Shown here in pieces: positions 45,215 to 56,193 of a stretch of 64,000 nt of DNA. Below the pieces are notes generated by a model that was not told the origin of the DNA, searched no databases, and saw nothing but the letters and a program-made list of their open reading frames with translations. The stretch lies in assembly GCF_030272615.1 (NCBI RefSeq), contig NC_081411.1:156514971-156578970 (forward strand). The letters run 5' to 3'. The stretch's first letter is position 1, and each line of letters begins with the position of its first letter. The stretch comes from Cryptomeria japonica (Eukaryota; Streptophyta; Pinopsida; Cupressales; Cupressaceae). The position numbers were made by a program, and so were the translations under genes.

Positions 45215-46680
45215 TCAATATTTTTGTCCAACTCTACCATTTAACTTAGTCAGTTCATTCAATAGAGCCTTGCAGCTGGCATAGGTCCCAGGATGAGTAG
45301 GTTTACAAGTCCCCATAGCATCATCTTCTTCCACATCACCATCCTTAACTTTCTCCTCTTCATGGCTCTTATCTTCATTAACCTCACTCTCTTGTCCACC
45401 AATACTATCTAAGTTGGTCTCCATTGTCCCCTTATGCTTACCCTTATCCATTGAACGAGTGGCAATTCTATTGGAGTGCCTGGGGCTACTCACCTCCTCT
45501 GTGGTTTCATCTTTAAAATCAACTTCGAAAACAATATATTTGGTTTTTTTAGCCTTAGATTTACCCTTTTTCTTAAAAATGTCCTTCCTCTTTCTATCTA
45601 GTTCCTTCTTCACAGTCATATGGGGAGGGGTTTATGGGCTTACTTGGTGGGAAGAAATTTTAAGGTTAGGGTTTCACAATAATTTCTTCTTACTAGGACT
45701 AGGAGTGTCAATAATGCTAGCCGGGGAGAGAGAGGCAGACTAAGGAGCCTCGTGAACCATAATTTTCCTAGGGAGGCAAAAGGAAAGGTGGAAGAGATAT
45801 AGACAAAACAATAGGCCTTGGTGTAGAGGAATTGGTTTTTTTCCTTGATTTTTAGGTCCTTCCATAACTTTTTTGACAAATTTTTCCAAATAATTAAAAA
45901 GGAAGAAAGGAAATGAAATTAAGCTCCTATATTGAAATCATTCAATATAGGCATATGATATAAATATTACACCTTGAATCTACCTTCCAACACAAAATAT
46001 TTCATCACCATTAAACATACCTGGTCCCAAGGATCTGGTAGTTTGGCTCTGTCCTAATCACCATGAATTTTTTGCCAGGCATTCATCCTCATGGAAGCAC
46101 TAGTTAAGACTCTTAGTATCGGAAACCCTACTTAATTTCTACCATTTTCTACCAATTGTCAAGAGCCTTGTGGCCTTTTCTATAACATCCTCATTCACTT
46201 TGAATGAGATGCCACCCATAGTAACCCTTCTCTTCAACTAGGACATCAAAAACTGAGATGACAAGTTTTCATCATAGCTAATCATGCTCTCAATGAATTG
46301 AGGCACTCCTTCTTTGTAGATATGTCATAACATAGAAACATTTTTTAACTCATCATTCTTCTTAGGTTCAATTCTCACTTTGTCTCCTCCCATGGCGAGC
46401 AAGCCACTCATAGTAAAAGCAACACTAAAAAACTAAGAGAATACACAATGAAAATGGGAAGGAAACAATCCTGTAAAATGCTCATCTAAAAATGCTCATT
46501 ACAAGTTAAGACTTCACACTCGTGCGATTGCCCTATATTATCATAAATAAATGGAATTCTGCAAATTATTAAATCTTTCCCTTCATCAATGTTGAAAACC
46601 ACAAGATTTTTAATTATGTCAAGGTGATGACGATCTTTACCCATATGCCTAATCATGTGCCCATCATAACAGTTGTGCAA
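45215..46680 (-). pseudogene. third accessory-type ORF remnant
   Basis: The minus strand reads three decayed blocks. Positions 46486-46680 give HNCYDGHMIRHMGKDRHHLD, IIKNLVVFNIDEGKDLIIC and RIPFIYDNIG. Positions about 46000-46394 open with an ATG in MGGDKVRIEPKK, then VPQFIESMISYDENL, RRVTMGGISFKVNEDVIEKA and TRLLTIGRKW, with four stops. Positions 45215-45619 give a strongly basic then acidic tail (RKRKDIFKKKGKSKAKKTKY, then SPRHSNRIATRSMDKGK, NEDKSHEEEKVKDGDVEEDD). The middle block follows the pattern of the N-terminal part of the other two accessory frames (hydrophobic helix, a short strand, then an I.KAT/II.L.T-type helix). Relationship is likely but remote. It is cut at 46681 by the next LTR. 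Confidence 0.55.
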
Positions 46681-49321
46681 TGTTGAACACAAGATGCCAC
46701 TGAGAGGTGGGGTGAATCAGTGATTTCTAAATTCTTAACCCTTTTAACTCAAAGAGAGATTGCTAGTTACCAACCTAAGGACCAAGAAAACCTACTGGTA
46801 AGATAAAAATAGACAACACAAATCAACCACACAAAGGGCACATCGCATAACACCAATATATATGAGGAAAAACCAAGTTGGGAAAACCCTCGGTGAGAAG
46901 TGTTGCTGGAGTTTACTGCTCTAATCCATCCTCACAATGAAAACCTTCAGTTACAACATATAGGGAACCAACCCAAGGAGTACCACTGCTGCTTTAGGGC
47001 ACCAACCCCTGACTTAGAGAACCAACCAAGGGAGCACCAACCCATGTACCAAGCTCAATCATAGTGAACTATCATGTATATAATCAATTATAAAAGTAAT
47101 AGTCTGATTACAAGTGAATCTAGTAACCACTACATACACTTTACCCTACCAGTTTCTCACCTCCTCGGCTCCACCAGTTTACTTCTACTCTTCCTTCTAT
47201 CTCTTTCTCAATCTCTTTCACCTTCACTTGCTACTACTAACACATCAGTTCTACCTCTACCTATTGGATGGTCAGTCAGAACATACACCTGTTGCCAATT
47301 ACTCTACTCACCGGTTAATCCTTTCTCTTCTCACTACCTATCAGATCTTCTCTCCCATACACTCATGCAGCTACTTCACTCTTCACTACCTTCTAGTTGG
47401 CTTGGACACTGTCAGTTCTCACCTCTATAACTCACTTTTTAGTTTGCTGGTTTGTCTGATCTTGTCGGTTAAGACACTATTAAACCCTCTCACCGGTTTA
47501 ACCTTCCCTACTATCTCTTTTCTTTAGATTCTTAGTTCCTTAACTCTTCTCAGTCTTATGTACTCTCTTTTCTACTCAGGATCACTCTCTTTCACTAACC
47601 AACTTCGACGAATACGGTCTTCTACTTATTACTGAGCTTTCTTGCCAAAATACAGCTTCAAACTATTGGCATACAAGGGTTTCTTCCACTGATCATGAGG
47701 TCAATCAGATCCAATCAGATCTTGTTCTACGCAAGGATGAACAACCTGCAAGCAATCAGGCATCTTCTACCATACCTTCTTCCTTCTAAGGCATGTTTGC
47801 TAAACTTAGCAAACATGGACAGTCCATCAACAAGGCTCAAGATCAATCACCATAAATTATTCTACAGATTGCATCACCAACCTCATTCTGCACCTGGACA
47901 CTCTGCATCGATCGATGCATCCCATCAATCACCTTTGTTTGACCTTACTCCATTCGTACACCTCTGCAACTTCTCCCATGATTTTCGTAGTCAACATTAA
48001 ATGTCCACCAAATACTAACAACCTCATCGACACGACACTTCATCGACCTCTGCAACCTTTCCACTTCAAATCCATGTGCCATCCCTCTCAGTATCCATCT
48101 CAACTTAGACCTTTTGGTTGGTTCAGACACAATCACCAACCAAACACTCAAGCAGCGCACACTTACCAAACATCTAGCCTTATGCTCCTGGCATGTCTTC
48201 CCTTACCGATTAACCTTCTTGCCTTCTCCTTCCTTGTGTTGGTGGATATTGTTAGCACAGTCATCAACCATGTTGGTCCTTAGCAACAATCTAGGATGAA
48301 TCATCATGTGCATCTTCATCAGATTGAGAGCACTTCACTTTTGTCTCTCTTTCCAATTGGTTGTATGCCAATATCATCCTTGTTTACCAATTGGCATGTT
48401 TTTGCCTTCATACCGGTAGTGTGCATGATATCTTCATGCCATCCATCTCCAACTATTATGCATCTATGGAAACACCACTTTTCATCTGCATACTAGTAAC
48501 TCCATGTGTGCAACTATAGAGCCTCATCTTTATTTAACTGGTTTTCCAAGGAGGAAAACTCACCATATGTACTCTTCCTTCTCTACCTTGGTAGAATATC
48601 ATGTCTTCTCATGCTGATTTGGTGCACATCTCTGAACTTATCCTCTGGAGATATCCTTATCTTTCGCTCTAGTCATCTGGTCTATGCATCCAATCACCTG
48701 CCTTTTCTTACTCTGACTAACTTATCCCAGAGTCACGATGTATGTCATGTACATTGTGGGATAAGCAAGTTATTACCATTTACTGGAGTGGAAGAATAAA
48801 CGACTGCACTTCAACTTCTACACACCGGTGGAGGAAGATCTAAGTCACCTGCCGGTAATGATGTGACTTCACTCAAGAGAGGATACATCTCCAACTTGAC
48901 ATATGTCCTAGTACCTTTTCCATATGTCATCTTTGCTCACTGAAGAAACACACACTTTGTCAACACTTTCTCTTTCTTGGTGGAAGCCATGCTAGTGTTC
49001 ATCATACTAGCATACTGGTTGCAATGCTAACCCTTCAATAGATCATACTACAGTGAGCTCTACCGGTCACATGCTCTACGGTTCTCATCATTCACCGATC
49101 ACTTCTCTATCATGCTTGTTCAACATCAACATGCAAACTCACAACCCAGTTCCTTCTTCCCAATACTGATATGCAAACCGGTTACTCAAACATGCTTACC
49201 TAGTGGCTTCACTATCCACATTACCAGTTGATAGCACTGATAGCATATCAACTATTCTCCCATACCGGTTGTCTTTCTTTATGCTATATCAGTTGACATC
49301 AATGTTAATAGAATGCCAACA
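46681..49321 (-). repeat. long 3' LTR (2.6 kb) of a copia-like element
   Basis: Begins TGTTGAACAC at 46681 and ends ATGCCAACA at 49321. On the minus strand it opens TGTTGGCATTC and ends with a CTGATTCACCCC...CTCTCAG block like the ends of the Copia-1 and Copia-3 LTRs. A polypurine tract adjoins on the right, so this is the 3' LTR of a minus-strand element whose body extends to the right. The interior is C/T-rich with many ACCGGT/ACCAGT words and no domain; plus-strand frames in it are spurious. The left end cuts the accessory pseudogene. Confidence 0.7.
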
Positions 49322-49335
49322 ATCTCCCCATTTGG
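49322..49335 (-). other. polypurine tract next to the 2.6-kb LTR
   Basis: The minus strand reads CCAAATGGGGAGAT followed by the LTR start TGTTGGC. Confidence 0.75.
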
Positions 49336-50050
49336 CATTGATGTCAACACATGTAATATTCGATATACTACATATCCTTTCTCCCCCTTTGACAACAATG
49401 GAAAAGGGTCTTGATAGTCGATATACTACAAGATCTCTCTTCCCTTTTTGTACTGGTTGCTCTGATACCATTATTACCACTATACTTTGCAACCTCTCAA
49501 CTAGCAACACTTGAACCGGAGCGCTGACCCCAATCTTTTTGACATATTCTCCCCCTGTGCAGGTAACTCACATCTTGTTCACATCTCCCTATATACCAGT
49601 CCACGATGCAACAACAATGACACTTGAACTCCTCCTGTGTCAATTGTATGAGATAACAATCATAAGGTATGACTGTGAACTCCCCATGAATCATAGCCCT
49701 CTGGTCTTCATTTTCTATCAAGTCCTAAACCGGTACCCCAAACTGCATTTTGTACCACTGTAAGTGAGCATCTATACATGCTAATGGTCTTTCACTTCCA
49801 TGAAATTCATCCCATCTTTGTGACATAAACATACCTAACCACAATGCCAAGTCATATTGACTCCTTGTCAACTTCCACACTGGTTGACATCATGATGTCT
49901 CATACACATGGGATTGGCAGCTGATCCAACACACTGTCATTTAGGATAACTTCTAATATCATCAGAGACATAAATTCACCTATCTAGGCCATCGAAGCCA
50001 CTGCAACACAACCGAGACACATTGACTCACATATACCACTGTCGTTCCTA
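49336..50050 (-). other. internal remnant of the copia-like element, with a primer-site match
   Basis: No domain is recognisable. The minus strand holds an exact TGGTATCAGAGC at 49459-49470, only about 125 bp from the polypurine tract. If that is a real primer site, almost the whole body is deleted; however, no LTR terminus follows it. The stretch is cut by a Gypsy-1-family LTR at 50051. Confidence 0.45.
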
Positions 50051-50591
50051 TGAAGTGTGATACCTGTAGCTGCAACACAAAACACTCAATAGGTCATTAC
50101 AAGCATGTTTAGTGAATTTAAAGCAAATATGAAATATAAACCATGGCAAATAAATCTATTGCCTCCTAATAAATGCGAGTGTGAATTTTCTCTCAGATTT
50201 GGATAAGCAATTCCATTGACTTGACTACACCTAGATGGAGGATTTAAATGATAAAGATGCATTTAAGCTAGCAATGATGATGATTAAGCTACATGATTCC
50301 ATGATTATGCTATAAAATAAGCTAAAATGATGCAATTGAGCTATAATAACAATGCTCAAATGATAAACTAAGAGCTATTATGCCCATAGTAACAATGCAT
50401 GAGATGCAAATGAGATGGGATCCTTTGTGCTCCAAACTAAGGGATATTTATAGGATTTCTAAGGCCAAGGGTGAGGTGGCAGAAATCAACGATCCAGATT
50501 GAATCTAAAGATATCAATGGTTAATTTGGAAGTGGTTGAAGAAGACGTTGGTGGAAAGGGAACAGTTGGTGATAAGTGCCAAGAAGCTTTG
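50051..50591 (-). repeat. truncated Gypsy-1-family LTR
   Basis: Aligns with the first half of 11960-13062 and 38613-39757 (TGAAGTGTGATACCTG, GCTGCAACAC, GCGAGTGTGAATTTTCTCTC, GATAAGTGCCAAGAAGC). It stops abruptly at 50591 where the Copia-3 LTR begins. The remainder, if any, lies beyond the window. Confidence 0.85.
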
Positions 50592-51665
50592 TGTTGGTAT
50601 TTTGGTTATGTTGATATGATTTTGTCATTGATGTCAACACCTATTAACACTTATCAACTCTGGCACTTTGGAGAATTGGCAATGTTCACCGGCAAGAAAG
50701 TGACTTATGCACAATCACTAGTATCTGGTACACCAGCATGATATATTGTTCACCGGAATTTGGAATGACATGGAAAACACTTGGTTATGTCAAAGACATC
50801 ATTTGGACACTTTGTCTTGGAGATTTGTTCATTGGTATATTCATATTTGCATATTTGTTGTTACTGGCAAATAGGTCCAAAATAAGCATCGGCAGGCTTA
50901 TCTATTTCAGATCAGCACAACACACTTTGGAGATGATTTATCAATGTTGTAAATGCATTAAGCCGACATGTTGAATTGGATATTGCATCGGTTATTGATT
51001 TACTTGTAATTATTTTATTGTAATATCTTTTAGAGCCAACCTACTAAAATTGGTCTTAGGTTATGGTATATATGTAATATCTTATTTGTAAGATCGATAA
51101 ATGATTGGAAAAAGGAATTGTAAGAAGGTATATGCGAGATTAAGCAGAGCTATACATGCATATATCATTTCAAGGTGAAGCAAGGTTTTTGTGAAGGCAT
51201 ATCAGAACTACACTGGTACTGAATCCAGCATATCAAGATGCTATTTTAAGCAGTACATCATTATTGGATTTAACCATCCAATTGTAGTCAGTATGACTCC
51301 TATTTGTGATTGAGCAGTGAGCTCTAGGCACTTGGCCTTTCTGCATGTATAGACCCCATTTGTATAGACATACTATCTGCAGTAGTATCATCTGATTATG
51401 GGTAATATTTCCCACCATGGTTTTTCCCCTTACAAGGTTTCCATGTACAAATATTGGTGTTATGTGTTGTGGATGTTATTATCTTTATGTTTCATGCATT
51501 AATCCTTATTGGTACTGCAATTAACTGATAAATTGTCTACCAACATAAATTTTGTTTACCGGTATTAAGCATTAAGGTTGGTTAAGTTATTTTTGGTTTG
51601 AATTTATTTGATAGCTGATTCACCCCCCCCCCCCCCCCCCTCTCAGTTGTCTCCGAGACCTAACA
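50592..51665 (+). repeat. 5' LTR of Copia-3
   Basis: 1074 bp starting TGTTGGTATTTTGG and ending GAGACCTAACA, followed by the primer site. It shares the layout of the Copia-1 LTR (TTTGTCATTGATGTCAA near the start, CCCACCATGGTTTTTCCC, then TTGATTCACC-type end). A run of 18 C at 51623-51640 lies just before CTCTCAGTTGTCTCC. Confidence 0.92.
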
Positions 51666-51667
51666 AT

Positions 51668-51679
51668 TGGTATTAGAGC
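51668..51679 (+). other. primer binding site of Copia-3
   Basis: TGGTATTAGAGC starts two bases after the LTR. It differs from the initiator-Met site TGGTATCAGAGC by one C-to-T change. Confidence 0.93.
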
Positions 51680-51722
51680 TTAGTCCTCTTTTTGCAAAAG
51701 TTTAACAGCTTGAGGAAATCCA

Positions 51723-52720
51723 ATGTCTACTAACTATTTTAGGAAGGACAGTCCTAAACTTGATGGAACCAACTATGGCATATGGAAGATCAGAATGGAG
51801 ACACATCTGAATTGCATTGGAAAGAACATCTGGGATATTACAAAGAATAGCTATGTTGCTCCTACTCCCAGTCAACCTAATCCACCTACCTTAGGAAAGG
51901 ATGAAGAAAATGATTTCAAAGCAAGAGAATCACTTTTGAGTGCATTATCAAATCAACAAATCATGGGATTATCAGATAGGTCTACTGCTAAAGCTATTTG
52001 GGATCATTTGGAAACATTGAATGAAGGAGATTCCATAGTCAAAATTGTAAAACTTGAAAGCTTTCGGGTCAGGTATGAAAATCTGAAAATGGAAGAAGAT
52101 GAAAGGATTTCTGCTTTTATGGAAAGAGTAAATGAAATTGTTTTCGGTATTAAATGTTGTGGAGGAACCTTAAGTGAAGATGAAATTATTTCAAAAGTTT
52201 TAAGAGGATTGCCACCAGCATATAAAATGAAAGTTATTGCCATAAATGAGTTAAGAACAATGCCTAATACATTTGTAACTAGGGACACATTGATTGGAAA
52301 ACTTTCAGCTTTTGAAATTGAGGAATTTGGTCTTGTTTCTACTATAAAGACAAATTTAGCTTTTAAGGCATCAACATCATTTGACAAATCTGATTGGAAA
52401 GCCTTTTATGCAAGAGAACTTGAGGAAAGCAGGAGAGAAAATGAAGAACTTGAAGAACTTGAAGCACCATTTGCAAGGAAAATGCATTAAGGTCTAGTTG
52501 GAAGTAAGTATGAAGGTAAAGCACCCTTTAAATGTTTTAACTGTAATAAGATTGGTCATATGGCTTCAAGATGCCCTGATAGAAATGCTAGACTAAGAGA
52601 AGAAGCTAGAAGAACATACAAGCCTAACCCTGAATATCGGAGATACAGATTTAAGATGAATAAAGATAAATCTTGTTATCTTGCTGATGAAGGAGTCACT
52701 AATGATTCTGATGAGGATCC
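51723..52720 (+). pseudogene. Copia-3 gag, one stop, truncated by Gypsy-2
   Basis: The ATG at 51723 begins MSTNYFRKDSPKLDGTNYG, the standard opening of copia gag, 44 bp after the primer site. The frame continues through WKIRMETHLNCIGKNIWDIT, KAIWDHLETLNEGDSIVKI and LKMEEDERISAFMERVNEIV for 255 codons to a TAA at 52488. The same frame then goes on without break: KYEGKAPFKCFNCNKIGHMA with the complete CCHC knuckle CFNCNKIGHMASRC, then a basic stretch and CYLADEGVTNDSDEDP. Homology ends at 52720. With only one stop this gag is far younger-looking than that of Copia-1, its close relative (8289-9197). Confidence 0.92.
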
Positions 52721-53511
52721 TGTTGGGTCTCAAATCAACAGATTGGAAGGGTTCTAAGGAAATGCCAACTCCTATGATTAGACCCTCCAATTGACTTGGC
52801 CAACTTATAGAGTGAACCTATTTAGTTACTAACTCTCTCTCTTTAGGCTCTGCAGGACCTAGGCGGGTATACCTATTCACTGAATGTCTCCAATAAACAG
52901 TGCCTTTTATAGCAGATATGTTATCCTATTCTGATATCTCCTGATCTTGAAATGGCATGAGTTCCTTGAATGGAGATATAGCAGATGAGTTCAAGATTGT
53001 TATTTTGTTTTATGTTTCTTAATTACTCCTGTAGTTGTCGAAATAACTAATTATGAAAAGAAATGATAAATATAACTTGAGACTTTAGCCAGTGCCTTCT
53101 TTACTGCATGGGTTACAGAGTCATTACAATTTTCTTCAGGACTTGTAGTGCGAATCTGTGAGACAGTTTTTTAACTCATCCCTTATGAACCTGTCAGTTA
53201 CTATTTCTTTCAAAACCAAATGAATGCTTATATTATGTGCTGATTGAGTGAATTTAACCCCACCCTTAAGGGACCAGTCAATTAAGCTTTGCAAGGAACA
53301 ATTACAATCCGCATGCAAAACTTTTGTTGCAACATTATAACCTAAAGCATAGATTTGATCTTAAGAATATGAATAACCTTATCTTTATCAGATAATATCA
53401 CAGACGATTGCCAAAAGAAAATGAAATAATCCACAACACATATGCAAGGAAACATTTGATCAAGATTTGTATTCCATTGAAGTTCGTATACAAAAGACTT
53501 ACAGGCTGTCA
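52721..53511 (-). repeat. 3' LTR of Gypsy-2 (right boundary tentative)
   Basis: The left end at 52721 reads TGTTGGGTCTC exactly where Copia-3 gag homology stops. On the minus strand a TATA box (CTATAAAAGGC, about 52902-52912) lies about 180 bp from this end, as expected for U3/R/U5. The right end is set at 53511 because GCTGTCA there is followed by a purine-rich stretch on the minus strand. The second LTR is outside the window, so this boundary is not confirmed. Confidence 0.55.
52902..52912 (-). promoter_or_regulatory. TATA box of the Gypsy-2 LTR
   Basis: The minus strand reads CTATAAAAGGC, a strong TATA match, followed downstream by about 180 bp to the LTR end. It would start transcription toward lower coordinates in this 3' LTR. 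Confidence 0.55.
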
Positions 53512-53619
53512 TTCTTTCGCTCTTAATCCTATCTAATAATATCTTTACATTACAAAAATCATTCTCATATATGTATGAGGACGAAAGTTTTTCACGAAGA
53601 GACACGACTTTTCAAAATA

Positions 53620-54804
53620 TTAGTCGTTAACTCGAGTGTTTCTAAACTTAAGCAAAAAGAGATTCAAAAGCCCCAAATGATGAATGTAATCATCGTCTTT
53701 GAATGTCCTGATTCGAGGCGTTTGCTTTTTTAATTCATCCCCTAGCGTCAGGTACTTGAATATCATCTGGTTGACGGTAGGGGCCATATCCTTACTCCGA
53801 TCAATTTCTGACAAGGCCCAATCCTTGATGCTGACAAGCTCCTTTCGCAAATCCTCCAAGGTTATTACCTCTCCTTCCTTGTAGACGGAAGGCATTCCAA
53901 CAGGTTTTTCATCATCTAACTCTTTTAAATCTCTTCTCAGCATATCCTCGAATTTGACATGATTATCCATATACGCGTTACCTTCAGCCTTTTCTTCTGG
54001 CGTCATGGAATCGTCATTGCTTAGCACTCCCTGCAATCGTGCTCTTAACCGCTCATGCTCTGTTAGCGCTTTTATTGTTCCATTGTAAACTATCCAATAT
54101 GGTTCGACCTGTAAGAGCATGGTGTTAAACCGATGTCCTATGATGTCATTGACCAATTTGTCCATCTTTTGCTGGATATTGTCTGCGCGTTTATTGGCCT
54201 TCTCTGCCTGATATTTCCAGTACAGGGCATCAGAGACGTCATCCAAGCTGCGTCCTGCGGGGTATGAGGTGTATTCGCTGATAGGAGTCCCCGTTTCTAG
54301 TTGCAATACCTTTGCTTGCAGCTTCTGGTTTTCTTCTTTGGATTTTTCATATAATCCCTTGTATGTAATGTTCTCTCTGACCAGAAACTCTGTCTGGTCC
54401 AAGTTAAATCTTGCAACATCCAGGTTGAGCTTTGCAGTGACCCTAGGATCAGTCTTTCCAACCTGATGAACCATGAGATGCCCAAAGGTTTCTTCTATAT
54501 CCACAATGATTGGCCTCTTCCCTTTTGGATATAGTGCCCACTGTAGGAGAGCCTTTTTGTCTGGATCATATCCAGAGCCTAGGAACAGTTTATCTACCTC
54601 CTGGGGCAATACCTGCTGATTCAAATCTTGTTTCTTCAAAAAGCCATCAAATAAGAGTGCTGAGTTGATATCCCAACCAGAGAAGATGATCACACCAGCC
54701 TCTTTTAATAATTTCCTCCCTTTTTTAGGAGTCATATCTTTCATGAGGACATCAATTTCATCCTGTAATCTCTTCATCTGTTCTTCCTCTGGTTTTCCAG
54801 CCAT
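53620..54804 (-). pseudogene. Gypsy-2 accessory ORF, C-terminal part (394 codons)
   Basis: Begins MAGKPEEEQMKRLQDEIDVL, two codons after a TGA that ends the preceding frame. Both are in the same phase, so this is either a separate short protein or the end of one long frame broken by a CGA-to-TGA change. Content: KKGRKLLKEAGVIIFSGWDI near residue 30, FLVRENITYKGLYEKSKEEN and QKLQAKVLQLE near 140-170, and KANKRADNIQQKMDKLVNDI near 205-225, all with coiled-coil spacing. Acidic stretches follow. No catalytic motif. It resembles in layout, but not clearly in sequence, the coiled-coil end of the L-1 accessory frame. A possible polypurine tract lies about 100 bp downstream. Confidence 0.72.
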
Positions 54805-54807
54805 GCT

Positions 54808-56175
54808 TCATTTGACATGAGCCCCTTTGTATTGATATAGAAATGAGAGGAATTCCCTAGAGGAGGCGAATCCATCATCAGCAATGAAGTCCTCATGCTC
54901 AGTCATTCTTATGTCAACAACATCTTTGATGTTGATTTCTCCTATGTCCATGTTCATTTCTGTTTCGAAACCAGGAGGATAATCCTCTCGAGGAGAATCA
55001 GGTGGAATACTACTGGCGGTTGATTTTGGTGACATGTGAGCTAGGGGCTGACTGTCTCTTTTAGTATTAATGAAGCGAAGGAATTGTGAAGGAACTCTGT
55101 GCATAATTTCAGCTTCATGTTGAAGCAGCCTTTTAGCTACCTCTAGAGGATCTTGGAGATTTCCAATTAGGTCTCCATCTATCATTCCCCTTGCCCTTTT
55201 CCATTTGTAGGCCTCCCAGACTAACTCACTCTTTCCTTTTAAAACTTTGGCCTCCTCTCGCTCAAGGTTCTTAATCAGGTCGTCTGGCATTTTGGCCATA
55301 TGTATCCCAGCTTTGAGTTTCTGTGAGGCTCTGGCAGCTTTTATATATCCTTCGGGATCAAAATTCTCCCTAGGCTCACCCAGAGTCATGCCATAGTAAT
55401 TTAATTTATTCTGTAATAAATGATAACTCTTTGAACTTTTGACAATGAAATCAGAGAAAACTAATAGACCTGGAACAATAGATTGTTTACCAAAATCATT
55501 TAAATGTTTAGCACTGGCAATAGACAATTGCCTTATAATCTCCAAGCTAGCCACTCTGTCTGGCACCGTAATTGGAAGCATGTGTGGTTGCCCTTCATAT
55601 CCAAATACCCTTATCTCTGTGTGATTATCATGGCAATACCAATCACCCCAATTATGTTCAATCTGTGATTCTGGAGAGAAATCCTTTGGCCTGAGGAACC
55701 TCTTAATTTCAGGGGACAAAGTATAATCCCTGCGTTGTCCAAAAGCTGCACTAAGAGGTTTCACAAAGTATTCTTGAAAATGCCAATATTGGTTGTTCAT
55801 AAACCTCTGGTCCCATGCTGATACCCACAACTGAACCGGCTTCTTCAGACCATTCTTATCATAAGACCTGATGCTGAACTCATCTGGCCAGAAGTTAATT
55901 TCTTGTCCACAATAAAGAAGAATATGCATTAGCATGGAGTATAATGAAAAGTGAACATTCACAAGGTCTCCTTTCATTTTTTCCAGCCCATGATTCAAGG
56001 TATCCGCAACATAAGTAGCAAAATCAAATGACCTAGGGTCTTTTGATTGAATATCAGCACACAGAACCATAATCCCAACATCCATGAGTGGATGAGCCTC
56101 TATGCCTAGTACTTGGGCTGCAGTATAATACGTATATTTGAAATATGGATGGAAGTGGTTGACATCAAATGGCAC
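54808..56175 (-). pseudogene. Gypsy-2 accessory ORF, central part (455 codons)
   Basis: In phase with the parts on both sides. Residues 1-130 include FDVNHFHPYFKYTYYTAAQV, FATYVADTLNHGLEKMKGDL and VHFSLYSMLMHILLYCGQEI. These match in pattern the DLCEVLLKNLFENLNTIRK and KFGSLLVCMFFYFEKFF stretch of the L-1 protein: a D...L..L..gl helix, then an F.SL..M...... helix. Later parts include HNWGDWYCHDNHTEIRVFGY and VPDRVASLEIIRQLSIASA, and an acidic C-terminal stretch. The first codons follow an in-frame TAG at 56194-56196, so the ATG at 56175 is probably internal. No enzyme motif is seen. Function unknown. Confidence 0.75.
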
Positions 56176-56193
56176 CTTGTCACTTTTTCCAAA

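Larger units (their letters stand above)
50592..52720 (+). mobile_element. Copia-3: 5' part of a Ty1/copia element, cut by Gypsy-2
   Basis: A complete 5' LTR, primer site and gag lie in order on the plus strand. Homology stops inside gag at 52720, where Gypsy-2 starts. Pol and the 3' LTR must lie past the end of the window, so the target duplication cannot be checked. It is inserted into the Gypsy-1-family LTR. Confidence 0.88.

Noticed and set aside
45414-45743. Plus-strand hydrophobic frame as a membrane protein
   Set aside because: It is the antisense of the charged tail of the accessory-type pseudogene.
47074-48299. Several plus-strand frames of 60-137 residues inside the 2.6-kb LTR
   Set aside because: They overlap one another in different frames, follow the C/T-rich composition, and show no conserved motif; the stretch is an LTR.
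52830-52848. CTCTCTCTCTTTAG as the polypurine tract of Gypsy-2
   Set aside because: It would leave an LTR of only about 110 bp and place the TATA box outside it; not preceded by CA.
53136-53605. Small minus-strand frames after the accessory ORF as extra genes
   Set aside because: They fall in the LTR and its border, have no motif and are not in phase with the accessory frame.
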